DNA of 64,000 bases from NCBI RefSeq assembly GCF_000721105.1, contig NZ_JOEV01000012.1:124001-188000 (forward strand), in the 5' to 3' direction. Below are positions 42,852-51,803 of the stretch, piece by piece (positions within the stretch are counted from its first letter, which is position 1; each line of letters starts with the position of its first letter). The stretch comes from Streptomyces cellulosae (GTDB lineage Bacteria; Actinomycetota; Actinomycetes; Streptomycetales; Streptomycetaceae). The notes under the pieces were generated by a model. It saw nothing but the letters and a program-made list of their open reading frames with translations. It was not told the origin of the DNA and ran no database searches. Both the position numbers and the translations under genes were made by a program.

Positions 42852-43886
42852 ATGGAGCGGGGACGGTCACTGCGCAGGTCGGTCTGCGTCGGGCTGCTGG
42901 GGGTTCTGGTCGCTGCGACTGGATGCACGAGCCGCTCACCTGATCCAGCGGGCAGCGACATGTCGCCTGAAGCACGGACCTATCTGTCGAGAGCGCTGAG
43001 CATCATGGAGGAACACTCTCTCCTCCGTCACCAGATCGACTGGGCGGCGTTACGGAGCAAAGCCTTCTCGCAGGCAGGCGGCGCGCGGAAGTCGGCGGAC
43101 ACTTACGGGGCGATCAGTGTGGCCGTGAACGACCTCGGTGACCGGCACAGCAGCTTCTGGGAGCCGGACGATGCCAAGGAGCGGTTCGGGTCCTCCGCGG
43201 TCTCCTTCGACGGCCTGCAAGGCCGAACGCTGAAGGGCGGCCCTGGTTACCTTTCTCTCCCTGGAGTGCAGGGGTCTCAGAAGGTGTACGACCGGTACGT
43301 GCAACAGGGCCGAAATGCCGTGGCGAGGGCGGACCGGAGTGAAGCCTGTGGCTGGGTGGTGGATCTGCGCTCGAACACGGGGGGAAATATGTGGCCGATG
43401 CTTGCTGTGGTGGGTCCGATCCTGGGGGAGGGCAACGTCGGCATGTTCGTGGATGCCGACGGTAACAAGTCCGCGTGGTCGATCCAGCACGGCAGCCCGC
43501 ATCAGGACGGCAAGTCGGCCGGCTGGGGCGCCGGCCCTTCGGTAGCCAAGAGCGCCGCCCCGGTTGCGGTATTGACCGGCAAACGGACAGGCAGCGCGGG
43601 TGAAGCGGTCGTAGTGGCCTTCCGCGGGCGCCCGGACACCCGATTTTTCGGTGAGGAGACTTTCGGCGTCCCCACGGGAAACGAGCCTTACCGCCTTTCG
43701 GACGGAGCCGTGCTGCTCCTCACGGAAGTGAAGGACGCGGACCGGACGGGCCGCACGTACGACGCGCCGATCCCTCCGGACGAGGAGATCGTCAAAGACC
43801 CGCGCCCCGTGGCACGCAACCGGGACGAAGTCCTGGAGGCAGCCCAGATCTGGCTGCTCGAGCAGGCTGCCTGCCGACGACCGTGA
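42852..43886 (+). CDS. S41-family peptidase-like lipoprotein
   Basis: 344 residues. A signal peptide with lipobox (CVGLLGVLVAATGC) anchors it outside the membrane. An N-terminal helical part has HSLLRHQIDWAALRSKAFSQ and AVNDLGDRHSSFW. The S41 core follows, with VVDLRSNTGGNMWPML and the nucleophile Ser in LTGKRTGSAGEAVVVAFRGR. A PDZ domain is absent. The C-terminal-processing-peptidase Lys is replaced (FGEETFG instead of the usual EKTFG), which points to the tricorn-like subgroup that uses a different triad. Base composition seems lower in GC than that of its neighbours. Confidence 0.82.
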   Translation: MERGRSLRRSVCVGLLGVLVAATGCTSRSPDPAGSDMSPEARTYLSRALSIMEEHSLLRHQIDWAALRSKAFSQAGGARKSADTYGAISVAVNDLGDRHSSFWEPDDAKERFGSSAVSFDGLQGRTLKGGPGYLSLPGVQGSQKVYDRYVQQGRNAVARADRSEACGWVVDLRSNTGGNMWPMLAVVGPILGEGNVGMFVDADGNKSAWSIQHGSPHQDGKSAGWGAGPSVAKSAAPVAVLTGKRTGSAGEAVVVAFRGRPDTRFFGEETFGVPTGNEPYRLSDGAVLLLTEVKDADRTGRTYDAPIPPDEEIVKDPRPVARNRDEVLEAAQIWLLEQAACRRP

Positions 43887-43988
43887 ACTGGCACCGACGC
43901 GGACCCGCGCCCATGGAGACGCAGCCCTTGATTTCCCGTGTTCTGCTGCGGAGCGCGGCTGTCAGTGCCGGGTGGAAGACTGCCCGGC

Positions 43989-44588
43989 ATGATCGAACCG
44001 AACCCGAAAGCGGACCTTCTCCGATACCTGCAAGAGGCGCGTGACGCCCTGCTGTGGAAGCTCGACGGGCTCTCCGAATACGACATCCGCCGCCCGCTGA
44101 CCCCCACGGGCACGAACCTGCTGGGGCTGGTCAAGCACGTCGCCGGGGTGGAATTGGGGTACCTCGGCGACACGTTCGGGCGGCCGTTCTTCGAAGAGGA
44201 GCCGCCGGCCTGGTGGTACACGGAGGACGCGGAACCCAATGCGGACATGTGGGCCACCTCGGACGAGTCGCGCGAACACATCGTGGGGCTCTATCACCAG
44301 GCGTGGGAGCACTCCGACAGCACGATCGCGACACTGGCTCTCGACGCGATCGGTCACGTCCCGTGGTGGCCGGAGGAACGCCAAGAGGTCACACTGCACC
44401 ACATCCTGGTGCGCGTGCTCTCCGACACTCAGCGGCACGCCGGCCACGCCGACATCGTGCGAGAGCTCGTCGACGGATCCGTCGGAACTCTGCAGGACAA
44501 GGACAGCCTGCCACCAGGTGATCATGCCTGGTGGGAGGACCACCGGAGCCGACTGGAGCGTGCGGCACGGGAAGTCGGTAACGGCTGA
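43989..44588 (+). CDS. DinB-superfamily protein (DUF664-like)
   Basis: 199 residues with a four-helix DinB fold. LLRYLQEARDALLWKLDGLS is the first helix, NLLGLVKHVAGVELGYLGDT carries the first metal-binding His, and HHILVRVLSDTQRHAGHADI the later His pair. Family members include mycothiol- and bacillithiol-dependent S-transferases. With mshB present in this genome a mycothiol-dependent detoxification role is possible, but the substrate is unknown. The ATG at 43989 starts the conserved part. Confidence 0.85.
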   Translation: MIEPNPKADLLRYLQEARDALLWKLDGLSEYDIRRPLTPTGTNLLGLVKHVAGVELGYLGDTFGRPFFEEEPPAWWYTEDAEPNADMWATSDESREHIVGLYHQAWEHSDSTIATLALDAIGHVPWWPEERQEVTLHHILVRVLSDTQRHAGHADIVRELVDGSVGTLQDKDSLPPGDHAWWEDHRSRLERAAREVGNG

Positions 44589-44595
44589 CCTTACT

Positions 44596-44632
44596 CACGG
44601 CCGTCCGCCGTCGGCCACGACGGACGGCCGTG
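44596..44632. terminator. Bidirectional terminator between DinB-like and GNAT genes
   Basis: CACGGCCGTCCG/CGGACGGCCGTG, a perfect 12-bp stem (44596-44607 with 44621-44632) with a 13-base loop, between convergent genes. Confidence 0.75.
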
Positions 44633-44658
44633 TGAGCCGGGCCGAAGCCCGCACGCCG

Positions 44659-45198
44659 TCACGGCCAGGCTTTCCTGGCCTCGCTCGCCCCCGGCGGGCG
44701 CACCATGAAGACGTCGATCGGGTCCTGGGCTTCCACGACGAATCCGTGACGCTCATAGAGCCGACGGGCAGCACTGCCCTGCAAGACGTTCAAACCGACG
44801 GTCGTTCCCCGAGCGTCCGTACGCCCCAGCACCGTGCGCAACACAGCGGATCCGAGCCCTTGCCCCTGACGGTGCGGAGCGAGGTAGAAATGCTCCAGCC
44901 ACTGCCTGCTCTCAGCAGGCCGAATCGTGACGCAGCCAGCGAGTTCACGATCGATCATGACGATCGACGTGTGGCGCGGTGAGAAGGAGTCCCGCAGCCG
45001 CTGGCGCACCCGGTGCTCGTCATAACGGCCGAGGCGCTCCAGGTCCGCACGCATCACCGTGGCCCGCAACTCCGCGATGACCTCGATGTCCGCAGCCACC
45101 GCCGGGCGCAGCACCCAGCCCTGGGCAGACGCCGACGCGGCCATCGCAGGCACCGTCACGCCTGATCGCGTACCGCTCGTCATCCCCCCAGCATCCAT
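44659..45198 (-). CDS. GNAT family N-acetyltransferase
   Basis: 179 residues from the ATG at 45198; an ATG at 45183 is an alternative. VLRPAVAADIEVIAELRATV starts the domain, LEHFYLAPHRQGQGLGSAVL is the acetyl-CoA-binding motif A, and ARRLYERHGFVVEAQDPIDV the C-terminal part. Single-domain GNAT of standard length. Substrate unknown; in this island a drug- or small-molecule-modifying role is possible. The upstream spacer to importer C is 94 bp. Confidence 0.85.
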   Translation of the reverse strand: MDAGGMTSGTRSGVTVPAMAASASAQGWVLRPAVAADIEVIAELRATVMRADLERLGRYDEHRVRQRLRDSFSPRHTSIVMIDRELAGCVTIRPAESRQWLEHFYLAPHRQGQGLGSAVLRTVLGRTDARGTTVGLNVLQGSAARRLYERHGFVVEAQDPIDVFMVRPPGASEARKAWP

Positions 45199-45292
45199 AG
45201 CCGGAGTATCCCAGTGTCCCGCTCTGAACGGCATGCGGGGTACCAGGAACCCTCGGCTCCCGGCACCCCGCACAGTGTGTGGCGCTTTGTCC

Positions 45293-46441
45293 TCACGCCG
45301 CGTGCACGACGTCCTTCTCCTCCGCGAAGTGGCACGCCGACTCGTGTGCCGCCGGGGTGTCCACGCTCTTGAAGCGCTCGGGGACCGCCAGCAACGGCTC
45401 CTCCTGGGCGCACTTGTCCTGGGCCTTCCAGCAGCGGGTGCGGAAGCGGCAGCCGGAGGGCGGATTGGCCGGCGACGGGACGTCACCGGTGAGGATGATC
45501 CGCTCGCGGCCCTCACGGGCCTCCGGGTCCGGCACCGGGACCGCCGACAGCAGCGCCTGTGTATAGGGGTGCGTCGGGTGGTCGTAGATCTGCTCGTCGC
45601 TGCCGATCTCCGCGATCTTGCCGAGGTACATGACCCCGACCCGGTCCGAGATGTGCCGGACGATCGACAGGTCGTGCGCGATGAAGATGTAGGACAGGTT
45701 GAACTCGTCCTGCAGTCGCTCCATCAGGTTGATGACCTGCGCCTGGACGGACACGTCCAGGGCCGACACCGGCTCGTCGCAGATGATGACCTCCGGGTTG
45801 AGCGCCAGGCCGCGCGCGATGCCGATGCGCTGGCGCTGACCGCCGGAGAACTGGTGCGGGTACCGGTTGATGTACTCCGGGTTGAGACCCACCACATCCA
45901 GGAGTTCCTGCACCTTGCGGCGGCGGTCGCCCTTGGGGGCCACCTCCGGGTGGATGTCGTACGGCTCCCCGATGATGTCGCCGACCGTCATCCGCGGGTT
46001 GAGCGAGGTGTACGGGTCCTGGAACACCATCTGGATGTTGCGGCGGACCGCCTTCTGCGCGCGCCCGGACAGCTTGGTGATGTCCTGGCCCTTGTAGAAG
46101 ATCTCGCCGGCCGTGACCTGCTCCAGGTTCATCAGGAGCTTCGCCACTGTGGACTTGCCGCAGCCGGACTCGCCCACGATGCCCAGGGTCTCGCCCTGGT
46201 ACAGGTCGAAGGAGACCCCGTCGACGGCCTTGACGGCACCGATCTGCTTCCGGAACAGGATGCCCTGGGTGAGCGGGAAGTGCTTCACCAGGTCGCGCAC
46301 CTGCAAGATCGGCTCGCCCCGCTCGACGGGCGCCTCGATCGCGGCGACCGCCTCGGTCTCGGAGTGGGCGTCCACGACCTCCACGTCAGAGACGTTCGGC
46401 GTGGCGTCCTGCGGCTCGTCGTTCTTGCTGAGCTCAGCCAT
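45293..46441 (-). CDS. Oligopeptide ABC importer C, ATP-binding protein (DppF/OppF type, BldK-like)
   Basis: A 382-residue ATPase. A 45-residue acidic N-terminus (NDEPQDATPNVSDVEVVDAH) distinguishes it from the paralogue in operon [56 protein letters not shown] and [16 protein letters not shown] are the functional motifs, and [17 protein letters not shown] the C-terminal one. Long stretches are the same as at 27239-28282. Last gene of operon C, overlapping the DppD-type gene by 8 bp. Confidence 0.94.
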   Translation of the reverse strand: MAELSKNDEPQDATPNVSDVEVVDAHSETEAVAAIEAPVERGEPILQVRDLVKHFPLTQGILFRKQIGAVKAVDGVSFDLYQGETLGIVGESGCGKSTVAKLLMNLEQVTAGEIFYKGQDITKLSGRAQKAVRRNIQMVFQDPYTSLNPRMTVGDIIGEPYDIHPEVAPKGDRRRKVQELLDVVGLNPEYINRYPHQFSGGQRQRIGIARGLALNPEVIICDEPVSALDVSVQAQVINLMERLQDEFNLSYIFIAHDLSIVRHISDRVGVMYLGKIAEIGSDEQIYDHPTHPYTQALLSAVPVPDPEAREGRERIILTGDVPSPANPPSGCRFRTRCWKAQDKCAQEEPLLAVPERFKSVDTPAAHESACHFAEEKDVVHAA

Positions 46442-47483
46442 GAATCGTCTCCTTCCAGAAGTGGCACGCCGATGCGCGGCCGACCAGCTCGCTGCCGTCC
46501 GGCTCGGTGACCGGGAACAGGTCCGGGATGTCCGTACGGCAGATGTCCTGGGCCTTGGGGCAGCGTGGGTTGAAGGCGCAACCGCTCGGAACACGCAGCA
46601 AGTTGGGCGGCAGGCCCTTGATCGCGTACAGCTCCTGGCCCTTCTGGTCCAGGCGCGGGATCGAGTCCAGCAGACCCCGCGTGTACGGGTGCGCCGGACG
46701 CTTGTACAACTCGTGGACCGGAGCACGCTCCACGATCCGGCCCGCGTACATCACCGCGATCTTGTCCGCGACGTCGGCGACCACACCAAGGTCGTGGGTG
46801 ATCAGGATCAGACCCATGTTGTACTCGCGCTGCAGGTCCGCGAGCAGTTCCATGACCTGGGCCTGGACCGTCACGTCGAGAGCCGTGGTGGGCTCGTCCG
46901 CGATGATCAGATCCGGCTCCAGGGCCAGCGCCATGGCGATCATGATGCGCTGGCGCATACCGCCGGAGAACTGGTGCGGGTAGTCGTTGACCCGGGCCGC
47001 GGCGGCCGGGATCTTCACCCGGTCCATCAGTTCGATCGCCTTGGCCTTGGCGTCCTTCTTGGACATGCCCTGGTGGACGCGGAACATCTCGCCGAGCTGG
47101 TAGCCCACGCTGAGCACCGGGTTGAGCGAGCTGAGCGCGTCCTGGAAGATCATCGCGATCCTCCGACCGCGGATCTTGCGGCGCTCCTCGCCGGACATCT
47201 TCAGCATGTCCTGGCCGCGGAAGAGGATCTCCCCCTGCGGGATCTTCGCCGGCGGCATGTCGAGGATGCCCATGACGGCCTGCGCGGTGACGGACTTGCC
47301 GGAGCCGGACTCACCCAGCACAGCCAGCGTCTCCCCCGCGTCCACGCTGTAGTTGACGCCGTTGACGGCCTTGACCACGCCCTCGCGGGTGTGGAACTCG
47401 ACGTGCAGGTCACGCACTTCGAGCAGCGGTCCGCCGTCGCCGTCGCGCGGCGAGGGCACGGATACTTCTTCGATGACTGTCAC
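46434..47483 (-). CDS. Oligopeptide ABC importer C, ATP-binding protein (DppD/OppD type, BldK-like)
   Basis: A 349-residue ATPase from a GTG start. [51 protein letters not shown] and [17 protein letters not shown] are intact, as is PSGCAFNPRCPKAQDIC. Closely related to 28266-29267 in operon A. It starts 11 bp after the permease gene. Confidence 0.94.
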   Translation of the reverse strand: MTVIEEVSVPSPRDGDGGPLLEVRDLHVEFHTREGVVKAVNGVNYSVDAGETLAVLGESGSGKSVTAQAVMGILDMPPAKIPQGEILFRGQDMLKMSGEERRKIRGRRIAMIFQDALSSLNPVLSVGYQLGEMFRVHQGMSKKDAKAKAIELMDRVKIPAAAARVNDYPHQFSGGMRQRIMIAMALALEPDLIIADEPTTALDVTVQAQVMELLADLQREYNMGLILITHDLGVVADVADKIAVMYAGRIVERAPVHELYKRPAHPYTRGLLDSIPRLDQKGQELYAIKGLPPNLLRVPSGCAFNPRCPKAQDICRTDIPDLFPVTEPDGSELVGRASACHFWKETIHG

Positions 47484-47494
47484 GTACGCCTCCC

Positions 47495-48445
47495 TCAGCG
47501 CATCTTCGGGTCGAGGGCGTTGCGTACGGCCTCACCGAGCATGATGAACGCCAGCACCGTGATGCTGAGCATGATCGACGGATAGAGCATGATCCACTGG
47601 GCCACACGGATCTGGTTGCCGCCGTCGGAGATGTCGTTGCCCCACGAGACGCCGCTGAGGCCGAGGCCCAGGAAGGAAAGCGTCGCCTCGGCAGCGATGT
47701 AGACGCCGAGCGAGATGGTGGCGACGACGATCACCGGAGCGAGGGTGTTCGGCAGGATGTGCCGGAACATGATCCGCGGCGTACCCGCGCCGAGCGCCTT
47801 GGCCGCCTGCACGTAGTCAGCCTGCTTGGTGGTGATGACCGCGCCGCGCATCACGCGGGAGATCTGCGTCCAGCCGAAGAGGCCCAGCGCGCCGATGACG
47901 ATCCACGTCGTGCGGTCGGGGAAGGAGTTGAGCACGACCATGGTGCCGAGCAGGAACGGGATGCCGAAGAAGACGTCCGTCAGCCGAGACAGGACTGAGT
48001 CGACCACACCGCCGAAGTAGCCGGCGATCATGCCCACCAGGCTGCCAAGGAGCGTGACGAGGAGGGTGGTACCGAAGCCGACGGCTATGGACGCCCGAGT
48101 GCCGTAGATGACACGGGCGTACACGCTGCGGCCCTGCTGGTCATAGCCGAGCCAGTCGGCCGAACCGATGTCCCCCAGCTTGGGCTTCTGCAGGTAGTGC
48201 TTGGAGAGGTCGCCGAGGATCGGTTCCGCGCTCGTGAACCAGCCCGGGAAGAAGGTGATCAGCAACAGGATGAAGATCAGCACGCTGGAGACGATGAAGA
48301 TCCAGCTGCGGCGCAGGTCGGCCCACGCGTCGCCCCAGAGGCTGCGGGCTTTCTCGGGCTTGGCCTCCAGGGCCGCCACCGCGGGCGCCCCGCCCACCGG
48401 GTCCTGCGCGCCGGTCTTCACGTCGGTCTTGGTCACATCAGGCAT
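47495..48445 (-). CDS. Oligopeptide ABC importer C, permease (DppC/OppC type, BldK-like)
   Basis: A 316-residue permease. N-terminal SLWGDAWADLRRSWIFIVSS, a periplasm-side segment with SADWLGYDQQGRSVYARVIY, the coupling loop AAKALGAGTPRIMFRHILPN and C-terminal LGEAVRNALDPKMR. The ATG at 48445 overlaps the upstream permease by 8 bp, the same arrangement as in operon A. Confidence 0.92.
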   Translation of the reverse strand: MPDVTKTDVKTGAQDPVGGAPAVAALEAKPEKARSLWGDAWADLRRSWIFIVSSVLIFILLLITFFPGWFTSAEPILGDLSKHYLQKPKLGDIGSADWLGYDQQGRSVYARVIYGTRASIAVGFGTTLLVTLLGSLVGMIAGYFGGVVDSVLSRLTDVFFGIPFLLGTMVVLNSFPDRTTWIVIGALGLFGWTQISRVMRGAVITTKQADYVQAAKALGAGTPRIMFRHILPNTLAPVIVVATISLGVYIAAEATLSFLGLGLSGVSWGNDISDGGNQIRVAQWIMLYPSIMLSITVLAFIMLGEAVRNALDPKMR

Positions 48446-49370
48446 AGCGAATCCTCGGGTCAAGGACCGCGTAGAGCAGGTCGACGAGCAGGTTGGCGAC
48501 GAGGTAGATGAGCACAAGTATCGTCACGAGGCCGACGAGGGTGGTTCCCTCACGGCGCACGATCGACTGATAGATCGTGAGGCCGATGCCCTGGATGTTG
48601 AACAGGCCCTCGGTGACGACCGCGCCGCCCATCAGCGCACCGATATCGGTGCCCAGGTAGGTGATCACGGGGATCAGCGAGTTGCGCATGAGGTGGACAC
48701 CCACGACGCGGCGCTTGGGCAGGCCCTTGGCGATCGCCGTGCGGATGTAGTCGGCGCGCAGGTTCTCGGCGACCGAGGTACGGGTCAGGCGGGTCACATA
48801 GGCCAGTGATGCCGCTGCCAGGACGATGGCCGGCATCAGCAACTCGTTGTAGTTCGTCGAGTCGTTGACGTTCGGTGGCAGCCAGTTCAACTGGAAGGCG
48901 AAGACGACCTTGAGGATGAAACCGAGAACGAAGACCGGGACCGAGATCAGTAGCAGCGAGATGAGCAGGACCACGTTGTCGGTAAGCCGACCGGCGCGCA
49001 TGCCCGCCATGATGCCGAGGCCGATGCCGACGACGACCTCGATCACGAAGGCCAGGGAGGCCAGACGGAGGGTCACCGGGAACGCGTCGCCCAGCACGTC
49101 GGTTACGGGACGGCCGCTGGCGATCTGCGTGCCGAAGTCGGCGTGCAGAATCATGTCCCTCATGTAATGCCAGTACTGCACCAGGATCGGCTGGTCCAGG
49201 CCGTACTGATGTCTCAGCGCTGCGATCACCTGCGGGCTGCCGGCCTTGTCGCCGAAGAGCCCGCGCACGGGGTCGCCGGGCAGGGCGTAGACCATGAGGA
49301 AGATCAGCAGGGTTGTACCGATGAACACCGGGATCATCTGGAGCAGTCGTCGTGCGACGTAGCGCCCCAT
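48438..49370 (-). CDS. Oligopeptide ABC importer C, permease (DppB/OppB type, BldK-like)
   Basis: A 310-residue permease. GRYVARRLLQMIPVFIGTTL, FLMVYALPGDPVRGLFGDKA, the coupling loop TAIAKGLPKRRVVGVHLMRN and DLLYAVLDPRIRYA match the operon A protein closely. It is separated from the binding-protein gene by a 141-bp gap that contains a hairpin. Confidence 0.92.
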   Translation of the reverse strand: MGRYVARRLLQMIPVFIGTTLLIFLMVYALPGDPVRGLFGDKAGSPQVIAALRHQYGLDQPILVQYWHYMRDMILHADFGTQIASGRPVTDVLGDAFPVTLRLASLAFVIEVVVGIGLGIMAGMRAGRLTDNVVLLISLLLISVPVFVLGFILKVVFAFQLNWLPPNVNDSTNYNELLMPAIVLAAASLAYVTRLTRTSVAENLRADYIRTAIAKGLPKRRVVGVHLMRNSLIPVITYLGTDIGALMGGAVVTEGLFNIQGIGLTIYQSIVRREGTTLVGLVTILVLIYLVANLLVDLLYAVLDPRIRYA

Positions 49371-49403
49371 CGTGCCTCCATGTCAGTCACGGCGGCAGCC
49401 GAC

Positions 49404-49450
49404 GGGCCCTTCCCCCGCGCATCACCTGAAGATGCGTGTGGAAAGGGCCC
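49404..49450 (-). terminator. Intercistronic hairpin after the importer C binding-protein gene
   Basis: GGGCCCTT-CC pairs with GGAAAGGGCCC (one bulge), with an inner CGCATC/GATGCG pairing. In peptide importers such a partial terminator lets the binding protein be made in excess over the membrane subunits. Operon A has no such gap (6 bp). Confidence 0.65.
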
Positions 49451-49511
49451 CCCGGCCGCTGCCGTCCCACGGGCGCGGGCGCACCGCGCCCGCGTCAACG
49501 GGCTGTTGCGG

Positions 49512-51137
49512 TTACTTCTTGACCTGAACGCCGGTCAGGATCGGGTCTCCGTCCTGGGCGTACTTGACGCCGGAAACCTTCTCCGAGTAGCCCGCGTTGA
49601 CCTTGTAGTACCAGAGCGGGATGCTCGGCATGTAGTTCGGGAGCGCCTTCTCGATCTGCTGGTACAGCTTCTCCGACTCCTCCAGCGACTTGGCGCTGTC
49701 GGCCTTGGTGATCAGGGTGTCGATCTCCTTGCTGGAGAAGCCGCCCTGGTTGCCGTCCGAGTGGGTGCCGAACAGGTCACGGATGAAGTTGGCGATGAAC
49801 GGGTAGTCGAGCACCCAGCCGGAGCGGTACAGCGACTTGACCTGGTGCGCGTCACGCGCGTTGAGGTCGGCCTGGAAGTCCGCCTTGGAGTCGCCGGTGC
49901 AGGCCACGCCGACAGCCTTGGTGATGGAGTTGCAGACCGCCTCCACCCACTCCTTGTGACCGCCGTCCGCGTTGTACTGGATGGAGATCTTGTTGCCCGG
50001 GACGCCGCCACCCTCCTTGATGAGCGCCTTGGCCTTGGCCGGGTCGTACTTGGTGATGTCTCCGGCGGCGTTCGGCTGGTAGCCGAGGACGCCCTTGGCG
50101 ACCCAGCCGGTGGCGGGCTCACGGGTGCCCTGGAGCACGGTCTTGGTGATGGTGTCCCGGTCGATCGCCATGGACAGACCCTGGATGACCTTCGGGTCGA
50201 TGTTCTTCCACTGCTTGGTGTAGTACGCCACGGCGATGCTCTGGATCGCCGAGTACGACTGGTCCACGGCGCGGTCGCCGAGGTCGGTCTTGTAGACCGG
50301 CAGGTCCTTGGGCGCGAGCTGGCGCAGGACGTCGACGTTGCCGGACTTCAGGTCCTCGTAGGCCGTCTCCAGGTTGGTGTAGTTCTTGAAGATCACACCA
50401 CCGTTCTTGGCCTTGTTCGGACCCTGATAGCCGTCGAAGCGGGCGACCTCGATCGACTTCTTGTGGTTCCAGCTGACGAACTTGTAGGGGCCGTTGCCGA
50501 CCGGCTTCTCGCCCGCGGCCTTCGGGTCCTTGTAGAAGGACTCCGGCAGCGGGTCGAAGACCTCGTAGCCCAGCTTGTAGACGAAGTACGGCAGCGCGCT
50601 GTTCAGCGTGATGGTGAAGGTGTTGTCGTCGACGACCTTCAGGCCGGACATCTCCGTGGCCTTCGGCTTGCCCTTCTCGGGGGCGACGTCGGAGTAGCCC
50701 TTGATGTCCGAGTACCAGAAGCTGTTGGTCTGCTTGTTCGCCGGGTTGGCGGCCCAGTTCCACGCCTTGACGTAGGACTCGGCGGTCACCGGGGTGCCGT
50801 CGTGGAACTTCCAGCCCGGCTTCAGCTTGACCGTGAAGGTCTTGTTGTCCGTGCTGTCGACCGACTGGGCGTTCATCATGACGATCTTGCCGCTGGAGTC
50901 GTAGTCGACGAGCCCGGTGAACAAGGCACGCGTCACGATGCTGCCGTTGGACTCCATGGTGTTCGCCGGCTGCAGCGGGTTCTGCGGCTCGCCGACCTCG
51001 ATCGAGAACTTGCCGTTCGGGTCGATCGCGGCCTTGCTGTCGTTGCCGCTGTCACCACTGCCACCACCACAGGCGGTCGCGCCCAGGGCCACAGCCGCGG
51101 CTATCGCGACCCACTTGGCGCTCTTGGCACCGCGCAT
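49512..51137 (-). CDS. Oligopeptide ABC importer C, substrate-binding lipoprotein (BldKB-like)
   Basis: 541 residues. Lipoprotein signal KWVAIAAAVALGATAC. The mature part: FSIEVGEPQNPLQPANTMES, LKPGWKFHDGTPVTAESYVK, PVGNGPYKFVSWNHKKSIEV and GLSMAIDRDTITKTVLQGTR, a full family 5 peptide-binding protein. The ATG at 51137 has AGGAGG six bases upstream. First gene of operon C, with a long leader that carries a hairpin. It is paralogous to 31207-32853. BldKB of S. coelicolor, a related protein, imports the peptide signal needed for aerial growth; the ligand here is unproven. Confidence 0.93.
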   Translation of the reverse strand: MRGAKSAKWVAIAAAVALGATACGGGSGDSGNDSKAAIDPNGKFSIEVGEPQNPLQPANTMESNGSIVTRALFTGLVDYDSSGKIVMMNAQSVDSTDNKTFTVKLKPGWKFHDGTPVTAESYVKAWNWAANPANKQTNSFWYSDIKGYSDVAPEKGKPKATEMSGLKVVDDNTFTITLNSALPYFVYKLGYEVFDPLPESFYKDPKAAGEKPVGNGPYKFVSWNHKKSIEVARFDGYQGPNKAKNGGVIFKNYTNLETAYEDLKSGNVDVLRQLAPKDLPVYKTDLGDRAVDQSYSAIQSIAVAYYTKQWKNIDPKVIQGLSMAIDRDTITKTVLQGTREPATGWVAKGVLGYQPNAAGDITKYDPAKAKALIKEGGGVPGNKISIQYNADGGHKEWVEAVCNSITKAVGVACTGDSKADFQADLNARDAHQVKSLYRSGWVLDYPFIANFIRDLFGTHSDGNQGGFSSKEIDTLITKADSAKSLEESEKLYQQIEKALPNYMPSIPLWYYKVNAGYSEKVSGVKYAQDGDPILTGVQVKK

Positions 51138-51193
51138 GGGTTCCTCCTCATGAGTCCATTTGTTCACCGCAAGGGGGGAGCACAAGACACACA

Positions 51194-51217
51194 TCCGCCA
51201 CCGTCGCCGGTGGCGGA
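51194..51217. promoter_or_regulatory. Leader hairpin upstream of the importer C binding-protein gene
   Basis: TCCGCCACCG/CGGTGGCGGA, a perfect 10-bp stem (51194-51203 with 51208-51217) with a 4-base loop. It lies 57 bp before the ATG, inside the probable 5' untranslated region. Confidence 0.55.
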
Positions 51218-51803
51218 GAAAGCCAGATGCCCCCACGCTCGTGAGTCGGCGCAGTGTGCAGCGCGTGACCCGTTGATCCGAGCTCTACGCGCCTAACTAT
51301 CTGCCATGCGCCATGACCGAACCACATCCCTAAGGTCTCGGTTCGATCACACCTGACGCATACTTCTTCCAAAATCCGGACAAACAGTTTGCCGAAAGAT
51401 CCCTGCGAAACGGACTTGTTACACATCTGTCGGTGATCGATGTCCGCATTGCGGACACGTAGAGGGAAAATCAGTTGCGGATTCCCATGTCGTCGCGCCA
51501 GTGCCGTCGACCCTCTTCCCCTAGCGGGGGGCACAGGCACTCACCGCACCGCTGGAAGCTCCGCGGCGACGCCACGGCCGTATCGACACAGGCCCGACGA
51601 CGACCACGTGGGCGGCACGGCCGGCGCACAGACGTGTGCCGCGCGACCGAAGACGCCTCTCACAGAGGCAGCGTAGTGGCCGGCAGGCACCGTGACGGGG
51701 TTCCCGTTGAGGACGAAGGGTTTTCCCTACCCGCAAAAAGCCCCAAACCGACCTCACCGCTGCTGACATGATCATTGCGTCCGACCCTGTCCGGACCGTG
51801 CTG
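51218..51803. other. Long non-coding spacer between importer C and the SARP gene
   Basis: About 590 bp without a credible gene. It is AT-richer than average at 51290-51480 and should hold the promoter of operon C and the end of the SARP transcript. The GTTTTCCC/CAAAAAGCCCC stretch near 51720-51750 is A/T-run rich. No clear -35/-10 pair or terminator was recognised. Confidence 0.5.

Noticed and set aside
49143..51296. 717-codon plus-strand frame opposite the importer C binding-protein gene
   Set aside because: Antisense of a clear lipoprotein gene; no start signal and no family.
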